From an uncultured Archangium sp. (GTDB lineage Bacteria; Myxococcota; Myxococcia; Myxococcales; Myxococcaceae): a stretch of DNA of 16,129 nucleotides. Location of the stretch: contig CAMLFP010000090.1 of the NCBI GenBank assembly GCA_946479335.1, forward strand, positions 1-16,129, read 5' to 3'. Position 1 is the first letter of the stretch. Every line of letters starts with the position of its first letter. This document shows positions 1 through 7,520 of the stretch, in pieces. A program made the position numbers and the translations under genes. The notes under the pieces are model-generated. The model was not told the DNA's origin. It searched no databases and saw nothing but the letters and a program-made list of their open reading frames with translations.

Positions 1-1597
1 GAGCCCCAGCTTTCGCGCCGCGCGCCAGCTGCACCGCCACCACCAGCGCCGCGAAGGCGCACGCGATGACCGCCGCGGCGCCAGGGTCGGCGTAGCTCTG
101 CAGCTCGAAGAGCAACGTGCCCAGCACGTCGCGACCGGTGGGGACCAACAACACGCTCAAGGTCAGCTCCGTGACGCACGCGAGGAAGGTGACGGTGAAG
201 GCGGCGGCCAGCGGCGCGCGCAGCTGCGGCAGCACGGCGTCGAAGAACGCGCGGCGCGGCGTGGCGCCCGAGAGCCGCGCAGCCTCGGCGAGTGACGGGT
301 CGGCCTGCGCCAGCCCGTCGGCGGCGTTGCGCACGCCGAAGGCGAGGTGCTTCACGGTGTACGCGACCAGCAACAGCCACAGCGTGTTGCCCATGGCCAA
401 CACGAAGGCCACGCGCTCCAGCAACACGAAGCGCACGTCGCGTGAGAACGCGATGATCAACGCCAGCGCCAGCACCGTTCCGGGGATGGCGTAGGGCGCG
501 CCCGAGATCAGCTCCAGCGTGCGCGAGCGCGTCGACGCCAGCGCCAGCCCCAGCGCGGTCACCAGCGCCGCGGCGGCGAATGCCAACGTGAAGCTGCGCA
601 GCGCCGCGTTGACGGTGTTCGGGTTGGTCAGCACCGCGCTCCAGTGCTTCAGCGTGAGGCCCGTGAAGCGGCCCCACACCGGCTGCACCGACGTCAGCGC
701 GACCGCCAGCAACGGCAGCACCACGACGATGAGTGCGACCAGCGACACCGCGGCGAACAGCGGCGCACGCGCGCGACCCAATGCCAGCGGCCGCACCGAG
801 ATCCCCTTGCCGCTCGAGAGCCGCACCGCGCCGCGCCGCGCCAGCAGCCGGCTCACCCCCAGCACCACGGCAGCGAGCGCCAGCAGCTGCAGACTCACGA
901 CGACGGTGCGCGCGAGGCCGCCGCCCATCAGCACCTCCGAGTAGATGCGCGTCGTCAGCGTCGGGGTCGGCGGTGTCGAGGTGACGCCCAGCAGGTAGGG
1001 GACCCCGAAGGCCGACGCCGCGAACAGGAAGCACAGCGCCGCGCCCGAGAAGGCGGCCGGCAGCGCGAGCGGCAACGTCACCGTCAGCAGCGCACGCGCA
1101 GGGCCGGCGCCGGAGATGCGCGCCGCCTCTTCGAGCGACGAGTCGATGCGCGCCAGCGCCGCGCGCGTCGGGAGGAAGACCAGCGGCAACCCTGCGGTGC
1201 CCAGCACGAAGGCGATGCCGCCGCGCCCGTAGATGTCGAAGGTCCCCTGGCCCAGCAGCACGTTGAGCAACCCGGCGCGCGGGTTCGCCAGCGAGACCCA
1301 GCCCATGCCGAGGATGAACGGCGGCAGCGCGGCGGGCAGGGTGAAGAGCGTCTCCAACCCGCGCCGCGCCGGGAGATCCGTACGCCCCAACAGCAGCGCC
1401 AACGGCACGCCGAGCGTGAGCGCCAGCGCCGCGGCGCCGAACGAGGTCTCCAGCGTTCCTCCGAGCGCGAGGAGGTTCTCCGGGCTGCTCCACAGATCCA
1501 GCCACCAGCCCGCGGGCGCGCCGCCCTGACGCAACAGCAACGCCAGCGGCACGCCGAAGAACACCGCCAACAACGCGGAGAGCGCCACGCGCTTCAT
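1..1597 (-). CDS. Double-length binding-protein-dependent ABC permease (FbpB/SfuB type), 3' end off the left edge
   Basis: This is the inner-membrane channel subunit of an ABC importer of the ferric-iron (FbpABC/SfuABC) type, in which two permease halves are fused in one chain. The window shows 532 codons, read leftward and still open at base 1. Two EAA-type loops that dock the ATPase are visible, at residues about 156-180 (EEAARISGAGPARA) and about 437-461 (AEAARLSGATPRRA), one per half. Each is flanked by hydrophobic segments, for example residues 1-22, 86-104, 278-302 and 364-384. Full-length relatives are typically 500-560 residues, so little is missing. The ATG at 1597 overlaps the stop of the binding-protein gene (ATGA), which implies translational coupling. 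A cognate ATPase would be expected beyond the left edge but is not visible. Family assignment is firm. The iron substrate is inferred from context; thiamine or phosphonate transporters share this architecture. Confidence 0.9.
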   Translation of the reverse strand, partial: MKRVALSALLAVFFGVPLALLLRQGGAPAGWWLDLWSSPENLLALGGTLETSFGAAALALTLGVPLALLLGRTDLPARRGLETLFTLPAALPPFILGMGWVSLANPRAGLLNVLLGQGTFDIYGRGGIAFVLGTAGLPLVFLPTRAALARIDSSLEEAARISGAGPARALLTVTLPLALPAAFSGAALCFLFAASAFGVPYLLGVTSTPPTPTLTTRIYSEVLMGGGLARTVVVSLQLLALAAVVLGVSRLLARRGAVRLSSGKGISVRPLALGRARAPLFAAVSLVALIVVVLPLLAVALTSVQPVWGRFTGLTLKHWSAVLTNPNTVNAALRSFTLAFAAAALVTALGLALASTRSRTLELISGAPYAIPGTVLALALIIAFSRDVRFVLLERVAFVLAMGNTLWLLLVAYTVKHLAFGVRNAADGLAQADPSLAEAARLSGATPRRAFFDAVLPQLRAPLAAAFTVTFLACVTELTLSVLLVPTGRDVLGTLLFELQSYADPGAAAVIACAFAALVVAVQLARGAKAGA

Positions 1598-2604
1598 TTC
1601 GCGAAGGCCTTCGCGAAGTCGGCCTTCACGTTCGCGCCGTTGCGCACGCCCAACTGCAGCACCTCGTCGTCCCACGGTGCGCTCCGCTGCAGGAGTTCGT
1701 CGAGCGAGAGCGCATCCCCGGGCGCGGAGACGCGAGGGTCGACGGCGTGCATGCCGCCGACGTTCGCGATGAGCTCCTGCACCTCCCGCGAATAGAGCGC
1801 ATCGACGAAGGCCTTCGCCGCCTCGGGGTTCTTGCTGGAGGCGAAGATGCCCACGTCGCCCGGCACCACCACCGCGCCGTCGGCTGGCCAGTCGATGCCG
1901 ATGGGGCTGCCTTTCACGCGGGCCGCGAGCGCGTTCTCGAGGAGCAGCACGCCGGCCTTCGCCTCGCTGCCTTCCAGCTTCTGCAGCACCGCTGCGTTCC
2001 CGCCCACCACGCGCGCGTCATTCGCGCGCAGCCTGGCGAAGTAGTCGGCGCCCAGCGTGTGTTGCATCGAGAGCGCCCACGAGAATGCGGTGCCGCTGGT
2101 GAGCGGATCACCGAGCACGACTTCCCCGCGCCACTTCGGCTCCGCCAACTCGGCGAAAGACGCAGGCGCGGGCGCGCCGTCGCGGTGCACCAGCACCATC
2201 GTCGAGAGCCGCACCGCCGCGTAGTGGCCGTCGAGATCGACGTAGCGCCGCGGCACCCGCAGGCTGTCGGGCGACACGTAGCGCAACCACCGCTGCTCCT
2301 CCTTGAAGCGCTCGTAGAGGAACGGGTCTGACGTGAGGAGCACGTCGCAGGGCGTGCCCCCCGCGGCGAACTCCGCTTCGAGCCGGGCCGTCACCTTCTC
2401 GCTGCCCGCCTGGAACCACCGCAGCGTTACGCCCGGGAGCGCCGCCTGCAGCTTCGGCTCCAGCGCGTCGACCACGTGCCGGTACATCGACGTGTAGATC
2501 CACAGCTCCCCGTGCTGCGCCCGCGGCCCGGGCTCCACCCCGCCGGGCGACGCGCGCTCGATGCGGCACCCGGCGAGCAGCAACACGATGAAGAACCAAC
2601 GCAC
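1594..2604 (-). CDS. Lipoprotein substrate-binding protein of an Fe(III)/AfuA-FbpA-like ABC importer
   Basis: This is the extracytoplasmic solute-binding protein for the permease that follows it. I chose the GTG at 2604 (336 residues). It gives a compact lipoprotein signal peptide with a canonical lipobox, LLAGC (Cys13), and it lies downstream of the palindromic operator; longer in-frame starts run through the operator and add basic non-signal sequence. Features typical of the FbpA/AfuA class are the early strand WIYTSMY (35-41), CDVLLTSDPF (86-95), GDPLTSGTAFSW (165-176) and AGVLLLENAL (217-226). In classical FbpA proteins a Tyr-Tyr pair that binds ferric iron is expected near the last block. 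I see no such pair there, so the ligand may be chelated iron or something else such as a phosphosugar or phosphonate. The stop overlaps the permease start as ATGA. The divergent FecA-like receptor supports a metal role. Confidence 0.85.
   Translation of the reverse strand: MRWFFIVLLLAGCRIERASPGGVEPGPRAQHGELWIYTSMYRHVVDALEPKLQAALPGVTLRWFQAGSEKVTARLEAEFAAGGTPCDVLLTSDPFLYERFKEEQRWLRYVSPDSLRVPRRYVDLDGHYAAVRLSTMVLVHRDGAPAPASFAELAEPKWRGEVVLGDPLTSGTAFSWALSMQHTLGADYFARLRANDARVVGGNAAVLQKLEGSEAKAGVLLLENALAARVKGSPIGIDWPADGAVVVPGDVGIFASSKNPEAAKAFVDALYSREVQELIANVGGMHAVDPRVSAPGDALSLDELLQRSAPWDDEVLQLGVRNGANVKADFAKAFAK
1598..1617. repeat. 20-bp perfect palindrome at the binding-protein/permease junction
   Basis: The sequence TTCGCGAAGG followed by its exact reverse complement forms a 20-bp perfect inverted repeat. 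It encodes the last residues (FAKAFAK) of the binding protein and ends one base before the permease start codon. In the transcript it could fold into a hairpin just upstream of the permease ATG and modulate coupled translation. It may equally be a by-product of the repeated Phe-Ala-Lys codons. There is no T-tract, so it is not an intrinsic terminator. Confidence 0.6.
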
Positions 2605-2659
2605 GTGGGGCGGTGTACCGCTTGACGCCTCACGGTGCTCGCAGGTATTGGCGCCCGCC

Positions 2660-2682
2660 ATCTTGCGAATGATTTGCAAGAT
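2660..2682. promoter_or_regulatory. Fur-family-like palindromic operator between divergent uptake genes
   Basis: A 23-bp interrupted palindrome is centred on base 2671. The outer arms ATCTTGC and GCAAGAT are perfect complements and the inner AAT/ATT also pair, giving 10 of 11 matched pairs. The core TGCGAAT-g-ATTTGCA matches the 7-1-7 Fur consensus TGATAAT-n-ATTATCA at 5 of 7 positions in each arm. It lies in the 99-bp gap between the leftward binding-protein gene and the rightward TonB-dependent receptor, where one bound dimer could repress both. This AT-rich island stands out from its GC-rich surroundings. Assignment to Fur rather than Zur, Mur or another dimeric regulator is inference. Confidence 0.65.
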
Positions 2683-2703
2683 TGAAGACTGGATTTCAAC
2701 GCG

Positions 2704-4941
2704 ATGTGGCTTCTCTTCACGATGACGGCGGCGCTGGCGACGGGCCAGGTTGACGCCGATGCGGGCCTCGACGCGGCGCCCGCCGAGCCGGTTACCCTCG
2801 ACGCGGATGCGGTCGCCGAGGAGGTGCGCGACGCAGGCACTCCCCAGCGGCACACGGTGGTCGTCGGCGAGCGCGGCATCGACGTGCGCCGCATCGCGGG
2901 CTCCGCGCAGGTGATCGGCAAAGAAGAGCTCGAGCGCCAGGAGTCGAACGATCTCAACCGCGTGCTGCAGGGCGTGCCCGGCGTCTACGTGCGCGAAGAA
3001 GACGGCTACGGCCTGCGCCCGAACATCAGCATGCGCGGCGTGGCGGCGGAGCGCTCCGCGAAGATCACCTTGATGGAAGACGGCGTGCTGTTCGCGCCCG
3101 CGCCGTATTCAGCGCCCGACGCCTATTACACGCCGCTCATCACCCGCATGGTGGGCGTGGAGGTCTACAAGGGGCCGGCAGCGATCCGCTTCGGGCCGCA
3201 GACCATCGGCGGCGCGTTGAACCTGCGCACCCGCGACGTGCCGCGCCAGCTGGAGATCGACACCGATCTCGCGATGGGCAACTACGGCTACGCGAAGTTC
3301 CACGGCGTCGTCGGCTACGGCAACGAGAACCTCGGCGCGCTGGTGGAGTACGTGCACCTCGGCAGCACCGGCTTCAAGCAGCTCGACGGCGGCGGCAACA
3401 CCGGCTTCGACAAGAACGAGCTGATGCTGAAGGGCCGCTGGGCGCACAGCTTCAGTGACTTCGCGCGGCAGGAGCTGCAGCTCAAGCTGAGCCTCTCCAC
3501 GGAGGACTCGCACGAGACGTACCTCGGCATCTCCAACGCCGACTTCGCGAAGACGCCGTACCGCCGCTACGCGTCCAGCCAGCTCGACGACATGAAGTGG
3601 TGGCGCACGCAGGGCGTGCTGACGCACCGGCTGTGGTTGGGCGAGAACTTCCAGTTGAAGACCGACGTCTACCGGATGGACTTCAACCGCACCTGGTTCC
3701 GCGTCGATCACTTCCGCCGCGGGCCCGACGTGTACTCGACGCTCTCGTTCTCCGCCGACCCGCAGCGCGCGGAGTACGCCGCCATCCTCGCCGGCGAGCG
3801 CGACAGCGTGGGCCGCGATCAGCAGCTGCTGCTCCTCACCAACCACCGCGAGTTCGTCTCGCAGGGCGTGCAGTCGACGGGCAGCTTCAAGGCCGTCACC
3901 GGGCCGGTGTCGCAAGACCTCGAGTTCGGCGTGCGCTTCCACCACGACGACATCCTCCGGGTGCACTCGCAGAGCGGCTACGACATGCGCGGCGGCAACC
4001 TGGTGTGGAACGGCGAAGACGCGCAGGTCATCAACGACAACACCGCGTGGACTCGCAGCTTCTCCGCGCACGTCTCCGACAGCATCCAGTGGGGCAACCT
4101 GCTGGTCTCGCCCGGCGTGCGGGTGGAGCTCTTCGACGCGCACCTCACCGACCGCACGCTGGTGACGCGCGCGGGGCAGCTCAACGTGGTGCCGCTGCTG
4201 GGGCTCGGCGCGGTGTACTCGTTCGACTTCGGGCTCTCGATGCTGGCGGGCGTGCACCAGGGCTTCAGCCCGCCCACGCCGGGGCAGGCCGGGGCGTTGC
4301 CGGAGCGCGCCATCAACTCCGAGGCGGGTCTGCGCTTCGCCCGGCGCGGGCTGCGGCTGGAGGCCATCGGCTTCTGGAGTGAGTACGAGAACATCGTGGG
4401 CAGCTGCAATGACTCGTCGGGCTGCCTCATCAACTCCATCAACCAGCAGTTCAACGGCGGCCACGCGCGCGTGCTGGGCGTGGAGGCGCTGGCCAGCATC
4501 CGCGGCACGCTGTTCTGGGGCATCCGCGGTGCGGCGGAGCTGACCTACACGCTGACGTCGGCGAAGTTCCTCACCGACTTCGTCTCGCAGGAGCCGTCGT
4601 GGGGCTCGGTGCGCGCGGGCTACGAGCTCCCGTACATCCCCGTGCATCAGGGCCAGCTGCGGCTGCGCTTCAGCAAGGGCCCGGTCGAGCTGGGCGTCGG
4701 CGGTATGTATTACGGAGAGGTGCGCGAGATCGCCGGGTACGGCGCGGTGCCCGACGCGGTGCGGGTGCCGGCGCGCTTCCTCCTCGACGCCACGGCGTCC
4801 TTCGAGGCGGGGCCGGTGAAGTTCTATTTCACGGGCACCAACCTCACGAACTCGGCGGCGATCGTCTCGCGGCGGCCGCTGGGGGCGCGCCCGCAGGCGC
4901 CGTTCATGGCGCAGTTCGGCCTCAAGTACGCGTTCCGCTGA
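2704..4941 (+). CDS. TonB-dependent outer-membrane receptor, FecA-like (ferric siderophore/citrate type)
   Basis: This is a 745-residue outer-membrane receptor that would import a ferric chelate using TonB/ExbBD energy. The N-terminus has a short hydrophobic signal peptide (residues 1 to about 14). It is followed by an acidic linker, a TonB-box-like HTVVV (50-54) and a plug domain (about 62-178). The plug carries the FecA-group signature: LQGVPGVYVREEDG, NISMRGVAAERSAKITLMEDG, APAPYSAP and VEVYKGPAAIRFGPQTIGGALN. The remaining roughly 560 residues look like an alternating beta-barrel and end in FMAQFGLKYAFR; the final Arg is unusual, since barrels normally end in Phe or Trp. It has no N-terminal signalling (STN) domain, so no FecIR-type surface signalling is implied. 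It is divergent from the ABC cassette across the Fur-like palindrome. No good Shine-Dalgarno sequence is visible before the ATG. Confidence 0.95.
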   Translation: MWLLFTMTAALATGQVDADAGLDAAPAEPVTLDADAVAEEVRDAGTPQRHTVVVGERGIDVRRIAGSAQVIGKEELERQESNDLNRVLQGVPGVYVREEDGYGLRPNISMRGVAAERSAKITLMEDGVLFAPAPYSAPDAYYTPLITRMVGVEVYKGPAAIRFGPQTIGGALNLRTRDVPRQLEIDTDLAMGNYGYAKFHGVVGYGNENLGALVEYVHLGSTGFKQLDGGGNTGFDKNELMLKGRWAHSFSDFARQELQLKLSLSTEDSHETYLGISNADFAKTPYRRYASSQLDDMKWWRTQGVLTHRLWLGENFQLKTDVYRMDFNRTWFRVDHFRRGPDVYSTLSFSADPQRAEYAAILAGERDSVGRDQQLLLLTNHREFVSQGVQSTGSFKAVTGPVSQDLEFGVRFHHDDILRVHSQSGYDMRGGNLVWNGEDAQVINDNTAWTRSFSAHVSDSIQWGNLLVSPGVRVELFDAHLTDRTLVTRAGQLNVVPLLGLGAVYSFDFGLSMLAGVHQGFSPPTPGQAGALPERAINSEAGLRFARRGLRLEAIGFWSEYENIVGSCNDSSGCLINSINQQFNGGHARVLGVEALASIRGTLFWGIRGAAELTYTLTSAKFLTDFVSQEPSWGSVRAGYELPYIPVHQGQLRLRFSKGPVELGVGGMYYGEVREIAGYGAVPDAVRVPARFLLDATASFEAGPVKFYFTGTNLTNSAAIVSRRPLGARPQAPFMAQFGLKYAFR

Positions 4942-4987
4942 CGGCGGAGTCGCGAACCGAACCTGCGGCGGCTGCATCTCACGCAGC

Positions 4988-5611
4988 ATGAGAACCCTCC
5001 GGTCGCGTAGCGCGGTGGTCTCAGTGGCGGCGCTGCTCACCGTCGCGCAGGTGGCGCGCGCAGACGAGGCGGGCGTGTTCAACCTCGGCGCGCGGTTGCG
5101 GGCGGGCGGGCGCTACGACGACGTGCGCATGTGCGTCGCGTCACCGCCAGGCGTGAAGGGCGGCCCCGCGGCGGATCTCTCGTTCTTCTTCCAGGTGCCC
5201 CTCGCGGCGCGCGTCAGCCTCGACGTCGACGTGCCGGTGATGCGGCCCATCCTCTTCGGGGCGGCGTTCAAGATGCTGCAGTTCGAGCCCTCGGCGAGCC
5301 TGCGCTTCCGCCATGAGACGCAGGGCCCGGCTGACGTCCTCTTCGGGCCGACGCTGGGCGTCTCGCTGAACTACGGGCCTGACTACAAGTCGGCGCCCAG
5401 CGGCGCGGGCCGTACACCGTCGTTCTTCTCGATGGGGCCGATCATCGGCGGCTACGTGGGCTTCAACTTCAAGAACCCCGGGAAGCGCGTCAACTTCGAG
5501 CTGGGGCTCACGCCGTACGTGATCCCCCTCTTCGGCCTCAACGACCCGGCCAACCACCGCGGCGTGGTGGTCGGCGGGCTCATCGACCTCTCGATGCACC
5601 TCACGCCATGA
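4988..5611 (+). CDS. Exported outer-membrane-type protein of unknown function
   Basis: The 207-residue product has a clear Sec signal peptide: basic MRTLRSR, a hydrophobic core, then ARA-DEA, with cleavage near residue 25. The mature part has the alternating aromatic/hydrophobic and polar pattern of a small beta-barrel, for example ADLSFFFQVPLAARVSLDVDV, EPSASLRFRHE and FNLGARLRAGGRYDD. I do not recognise a named family. It begins 46 bp after the TonB-dependent receptor stop on the same strand and is probably co-transcribed, so a role in the same uptake route (accessory porin or receptor partner) is possible but unproven. No strong Shine-Dalgarno sequence precedes the ATG. Its stop lies only 3 bp from the stop of the convergent bestrophin gene. 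Confidence 0.8.
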   Translation: MRTLRSRSAVVSVAALLTVAQVARADEAGVFNLGARLRAGGRYDDVRMCVASPPGVKGGPAADLSFFFQVPLAARVSLDVDVPVMRPILFGAAFKMLQFEPSASLRFRHETQGPADVLFGPTLGVSLNYGPDYKSAPSGAGRTPSFFSMGPIIGGYVGFNFKNPGKRVNFELGLTPYVIPLFGLNDPANHRGVVVGGLIDLSMHLTP

Positions 5612-5614
5612 GGC

Positions 5615-6478
5615 TCATGAGCCCGCGCGCTCGCCGAGGCTGCCGACGTTGCTCTGGATCCCCGCGGTGATGCGCTCCAGCGGCAGGTCGTTCTCGTCGC
5701 CGTCGAAGGGGTCTTCGATCTCCACGCCGATCTCCTCGATGCCCAGCAGCACGTAGGTGACGGCGAAGACGGCGGGGAGCGTCCACCACCCGAGGCTGGC
5801 GGCCAGCGCCGCCGGGAGGCTCGCGCAGTACAGCACCAGCGCGCGCCGGAGGTGCACCACGTACGCGAACGGGAGCGGCGTCTTATGGATGCGCTCGCAC
5901 GCGCCGATGATGTCGACCAGCAGCTGGTTGTTGGCGTCGAGCTGCGTGAAGACGATGTCGGAGAGGTGGCCCGCCTTGAGCTCCTCGCGCAGGTGCCAGG
6001 TGATGCGCTGACAGATCGCCGTGGGCGCGTGGTTGCGCGCGGAGATGAAGCGCGCGTCGTCGGGGTGCACGTCGCCCGGCGCCCAGGGCTCGCGGCGCAG
6101 CGTCACCATGCTCGCGGCGGGGAAGGCCTGCGTCAGCTGGATGATGCGCGTCAGCCGCTCGCCCTCGAGGTGCACGGTCGCGGCGCGCGCGAGGTTGCGG
6201 CAGGTGTTCACCATCGCGCCCCACAGCTTCCGGCCCTCCCACCAGCGGTCGTACGACTGGTTGGTGCGGAAGACGAGGAGCAGCCCCAGCGCCGTGCCCA
6301 CGAAGCCGTGCACCGCGGTGGGGTTGGGGAAGGTGAAGGGCTCCCGGTAGAAGTGGAGCAGCAGCAGCGGCGTCGCCAGCAGCGTGACCACGGCGCTGCG
6401 GAGTGCGGTGACGCCCAGCATGGTGCCGCGGACGGCGAAGAACGTGGTGCGCCAGTGATGCGGGTCGTAGTCGATCAT
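5615..6478 (-). CDS. Bestrophin-family (RFP-TM/UPF0187) membrane channel protein
   Basis: This 287-residue integral membrane protein belongs to the bacterial bestrophin family (UPF0187/YneE). Members are ion channels; the characterised Klebsiella homologue is a cation-selective pentamer and the animal relatives are chloride channels. The hallmarks are FRTNQSYDRWWEGRKLWG (70-87) and the C-terminal calcium-clasp-like acidic motif EIEDPFDGDENDLPL (253-267). Hydrophobic segments lie at about 22-42, 57-70, 203-225 and 229-246. Length is normal for the family. The gene starts 15 bp after the stop of the exported DUF1571 gene on the same strand, so the two are likely an operon. Ion selectivity cannot be read from the sequence. 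Confidence 0.92.
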   Translation of the reverse strand: MIDYDPHHWRTTFFAVRGTMLGVTALRSAVVTLLATPLLLLHFYREPFTFPNPTAVHGFVGTALGLLLVFRTNQSYDRWWEGRKLWGAMVNTCRNLARAATVHLEGERLTRIIQLTQAFPAASMVTLRREPWAPGDVHPDDARFISARNHAPTAICQRITWHLREELKAGHLSDIVFTQLDANNQLLVDIIGACERIHKTPLPFAYVVHLRRALVLYCASLPAALAASLGWWTLPAVFAVTYVLLGIEEIGVEIEDPFDGDENDLPLERITAGIQSNVGSLGERAGS

Positions 6479-6493
6479 TCGGGGCGCGAGACC

Positions 6494-7246
6494 TTACAGC
6501 CCCTGGTCGGGGTCGAAGGTCTTCGAATCAGCCCGCACCGGCTTGAGACCCGAGAAGACGTAGCGCTCGAGGAGCTGGCCCTGGGGGTCGAAGCCCTCCA
6601 CCCGCATCGGCACGCCGAGCTTGACGTCGGTGCAGATGCGCGTCGACGCGTGTTCGGTCTTCGCGCCCGAGACGTAGAGCGAACAGAACTGCCCGTCGTC
6701 GCGCCAGCCCTCGTGCGTCACCGTCAGCTTGCCGGCCGCGCGCGCCTGTTCACCCTGGAGGCGGCGCACCAGCGCGCCCAGCCCCGCTTCGGGCACGGTG
6801 TGGTTGCTGTCGCCCTTGGCCAGCGGGGAGTTCACGTCGAGCCACATCGGCGCGAACGAGAGGAAGCCGGCCTCGCGCACCTTGAACGCCTTCGCCTTCA
6901 CCGCGGCGTTGAAGATGACCTTCCGGCCGGCCCCGGGGCCTTTGAGGTACTCGAGGCGGATGGCCTGCGGCGCCTCCTGGATGGTGACGAGGATGGTCTG
7001 CGCGGGCTTGACGGTGCCGTTGATGCGCTCCTCTTTCACCATCGTGTACTCGTAGGTGCCCAGCGCGTTGATGGCGGTGGCCGAGAGTTTGAGGAGCGCG
7101 TCGGGCGGCGTGTCGCGCAGCACCTGCTCGACCTCTTCCCGCGAGAGCTGGGAGAGGCGCGCGCGGCGATCGGCTTCGGTCATCGCGGCGAGCTCCGCGG
7201 GCGTGGTGGGCACCGCGGCGAGGGTCAGGGTCAGGAGCAGGAACAT
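6494..7246 (-). CDS. Exported DUF1571-family protein
   Basis: This 250-residue protein has a short hydrophobic N-terminus (MFLLLTLTLAAVPTTPA) that reads as a signal peptide. A helical, charged stretch follows (about 20-58), and then a domain that I match to DUF1571: GTYEYTMVKEERINGTVK (63-80), LEYLKGPGAGRKVIFN (98-113), FLSFAPMWLDVNSP, and a C-terminus ending in DSKTFDPDQGL. The fold is probably LolA-like, in keeping with a periplasmic or envelope location, but the biochemical role of the family is unknown to me. Two cysteines (QFCSLYV and TRICTD) could form a disulfide. It is the first gene of a two-gene leftward unit with the bestrophin gene. Its promoter must lie in the roughly 100-bp gap shared with the divergent tRNA genes. 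Confidence 0.82.
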   Translation of the reverse strand: MFLLLTLTLAAVPTTPAELAAMTEADRRARLSQLSREEVEQVLRDTPPDALLKLSATAINALGTYEYTMVKEERINGTVKPAQTILVTIQEAPQAIRLEYLKGPGAGRKVIFNAAVKAKAFKVREAGFLSFAPMWLDVNSPLAKGDSNHTVPEAGLGALVRRLQGEQARAAGKLTVTHEGWRDDGQFCSLYVSGAKTEHASTRICTDVKLGVPMRVEGFDPQGQLLERYVFSGLKPVRADSKTFDPDQGL

Positions 7247-7285
7247 GGGCCGTCCATCAACGCAGGTTTTCGCGTAGAAATGTGT

Positions 7286-7314
7286 TTGACACGCCGAAAC
7301 GGAAAACGTACATG
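7286..7314 (+). promoter_or_regulatory. Putative sigma-70-type promoter for the tRNA unit
   Basis: A perfect -35 hexamer TTGACA (7286-7291) is followed after 17 bp by TACATG (7309-7314). The latter is only a 3-of-6 match to TATAAT but contains the TA and the A that matter most. Transcription would begin near 7321, about 32 bases before tRNA-Val. The placement directly upstream of the tRNA pair and the optimal spacer make it the best promoter candidate in this gap. Confidence 0.5.
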
Positions 7315-7352
7315 CGCCGCGCTTTTGGCGGACGGGCAGGGAGACATAGCGA

Positions 7353-7425
7353 GGGCGGATAGCTCAGTTGGTAGAGCGTCGCCTTTACACGGCGAATGTC
7401 GCAGGTTCGAGCCCTGTTCCGCCTA
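7353..7425 (+). tRNA. tRNA-Val (anticodon UAC)
   Basis: The full cloverleaf can be drawn. The acceptor GGGCGGA pairs with TCCGCCT, with one terminal G-U pair. The D arm is GCTC/GAGC. The anticodon stem TCGCC/GGCGA encloses loop TTTACAC, giving anticodon TAC (7386-7388). The T arm has loop TTCGAGC and the discriminator base is A. The 3' CCA is not encoded, so it must be added by CCA-transferase. It is the first of two tRNAs transcribed together; the second begins 16 bp later. Confidence 0.97.
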
Positions 7426-7441
7426 ACGACAGTGTGAATAT

Positions 7442-7515
7442 GGGGAGTTAGTTCAGTTGGTTAGAACGTCGGCCTGTCACGCCGAAGGTCACGGGTTCAA
7501 GTCCCGTACTCCTCG
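7442..7515 (+). tRNA. tRNA-Asp (anticodon GUC)
   Basis: The acceptor GGGGAGT pairs with ACTCCTC (one G-U) and is followed by discriminator G, as in most Asp tRNAs. The D arm is GTTC/GAAC. The anticodon stem TCGGC/GCCGA encloses loop CTGTCAC with anticodon GTC (7476-7478). The T stem ACGGG/CCCGT encloses loop TTCAAGT. No CCA is encoded. It is followed after 5 bp by the base of a strong terminator hairpin. Confidence 0.97.
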
Positions 7516-7520
7516 CAGAA

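Noticed and set aside
644..1795. A 383-codon plus-strand frame over the permease gene
   Set aside because: Almost entirely Arg/Gln/His repeats; the opposite strand encodes a clear two-half ABC permease.
1594..2853. The longest version of the binding protein (419 residues, start at 2853)
   Set aside because: The first 83 residues are basic and non-signal-like, overlap the divergent receptor gene and its operator, and would place the lipoprotein signal internally; GTG at 2604 fits better.
3109..5082. A 657-codon open frame antisense to the TonB-dependent receptor
   Set aside because: Arg/Ala/His/Val-rich low-complexity translation with no family signature; it mirrors the third-position GC bias of the well-supported receptor gene on the other strand.
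5612..5623. The 12-bp palindrome GGCTCATGAGCC at the convergent stops as a bidirectional terminator
   Set aside because: The stem would be only about 4 bp with a CATG loop and has no T-tract on either side; it is more likely chance overlap of the two stop regions.
5852..7426. A 524-codon plus-strand frame across the bestrophin and DUF1571 genes
   Set aside because: Shadow frame that ends inside tRNA-Val; no motif, and both antisense genes are recognisable.
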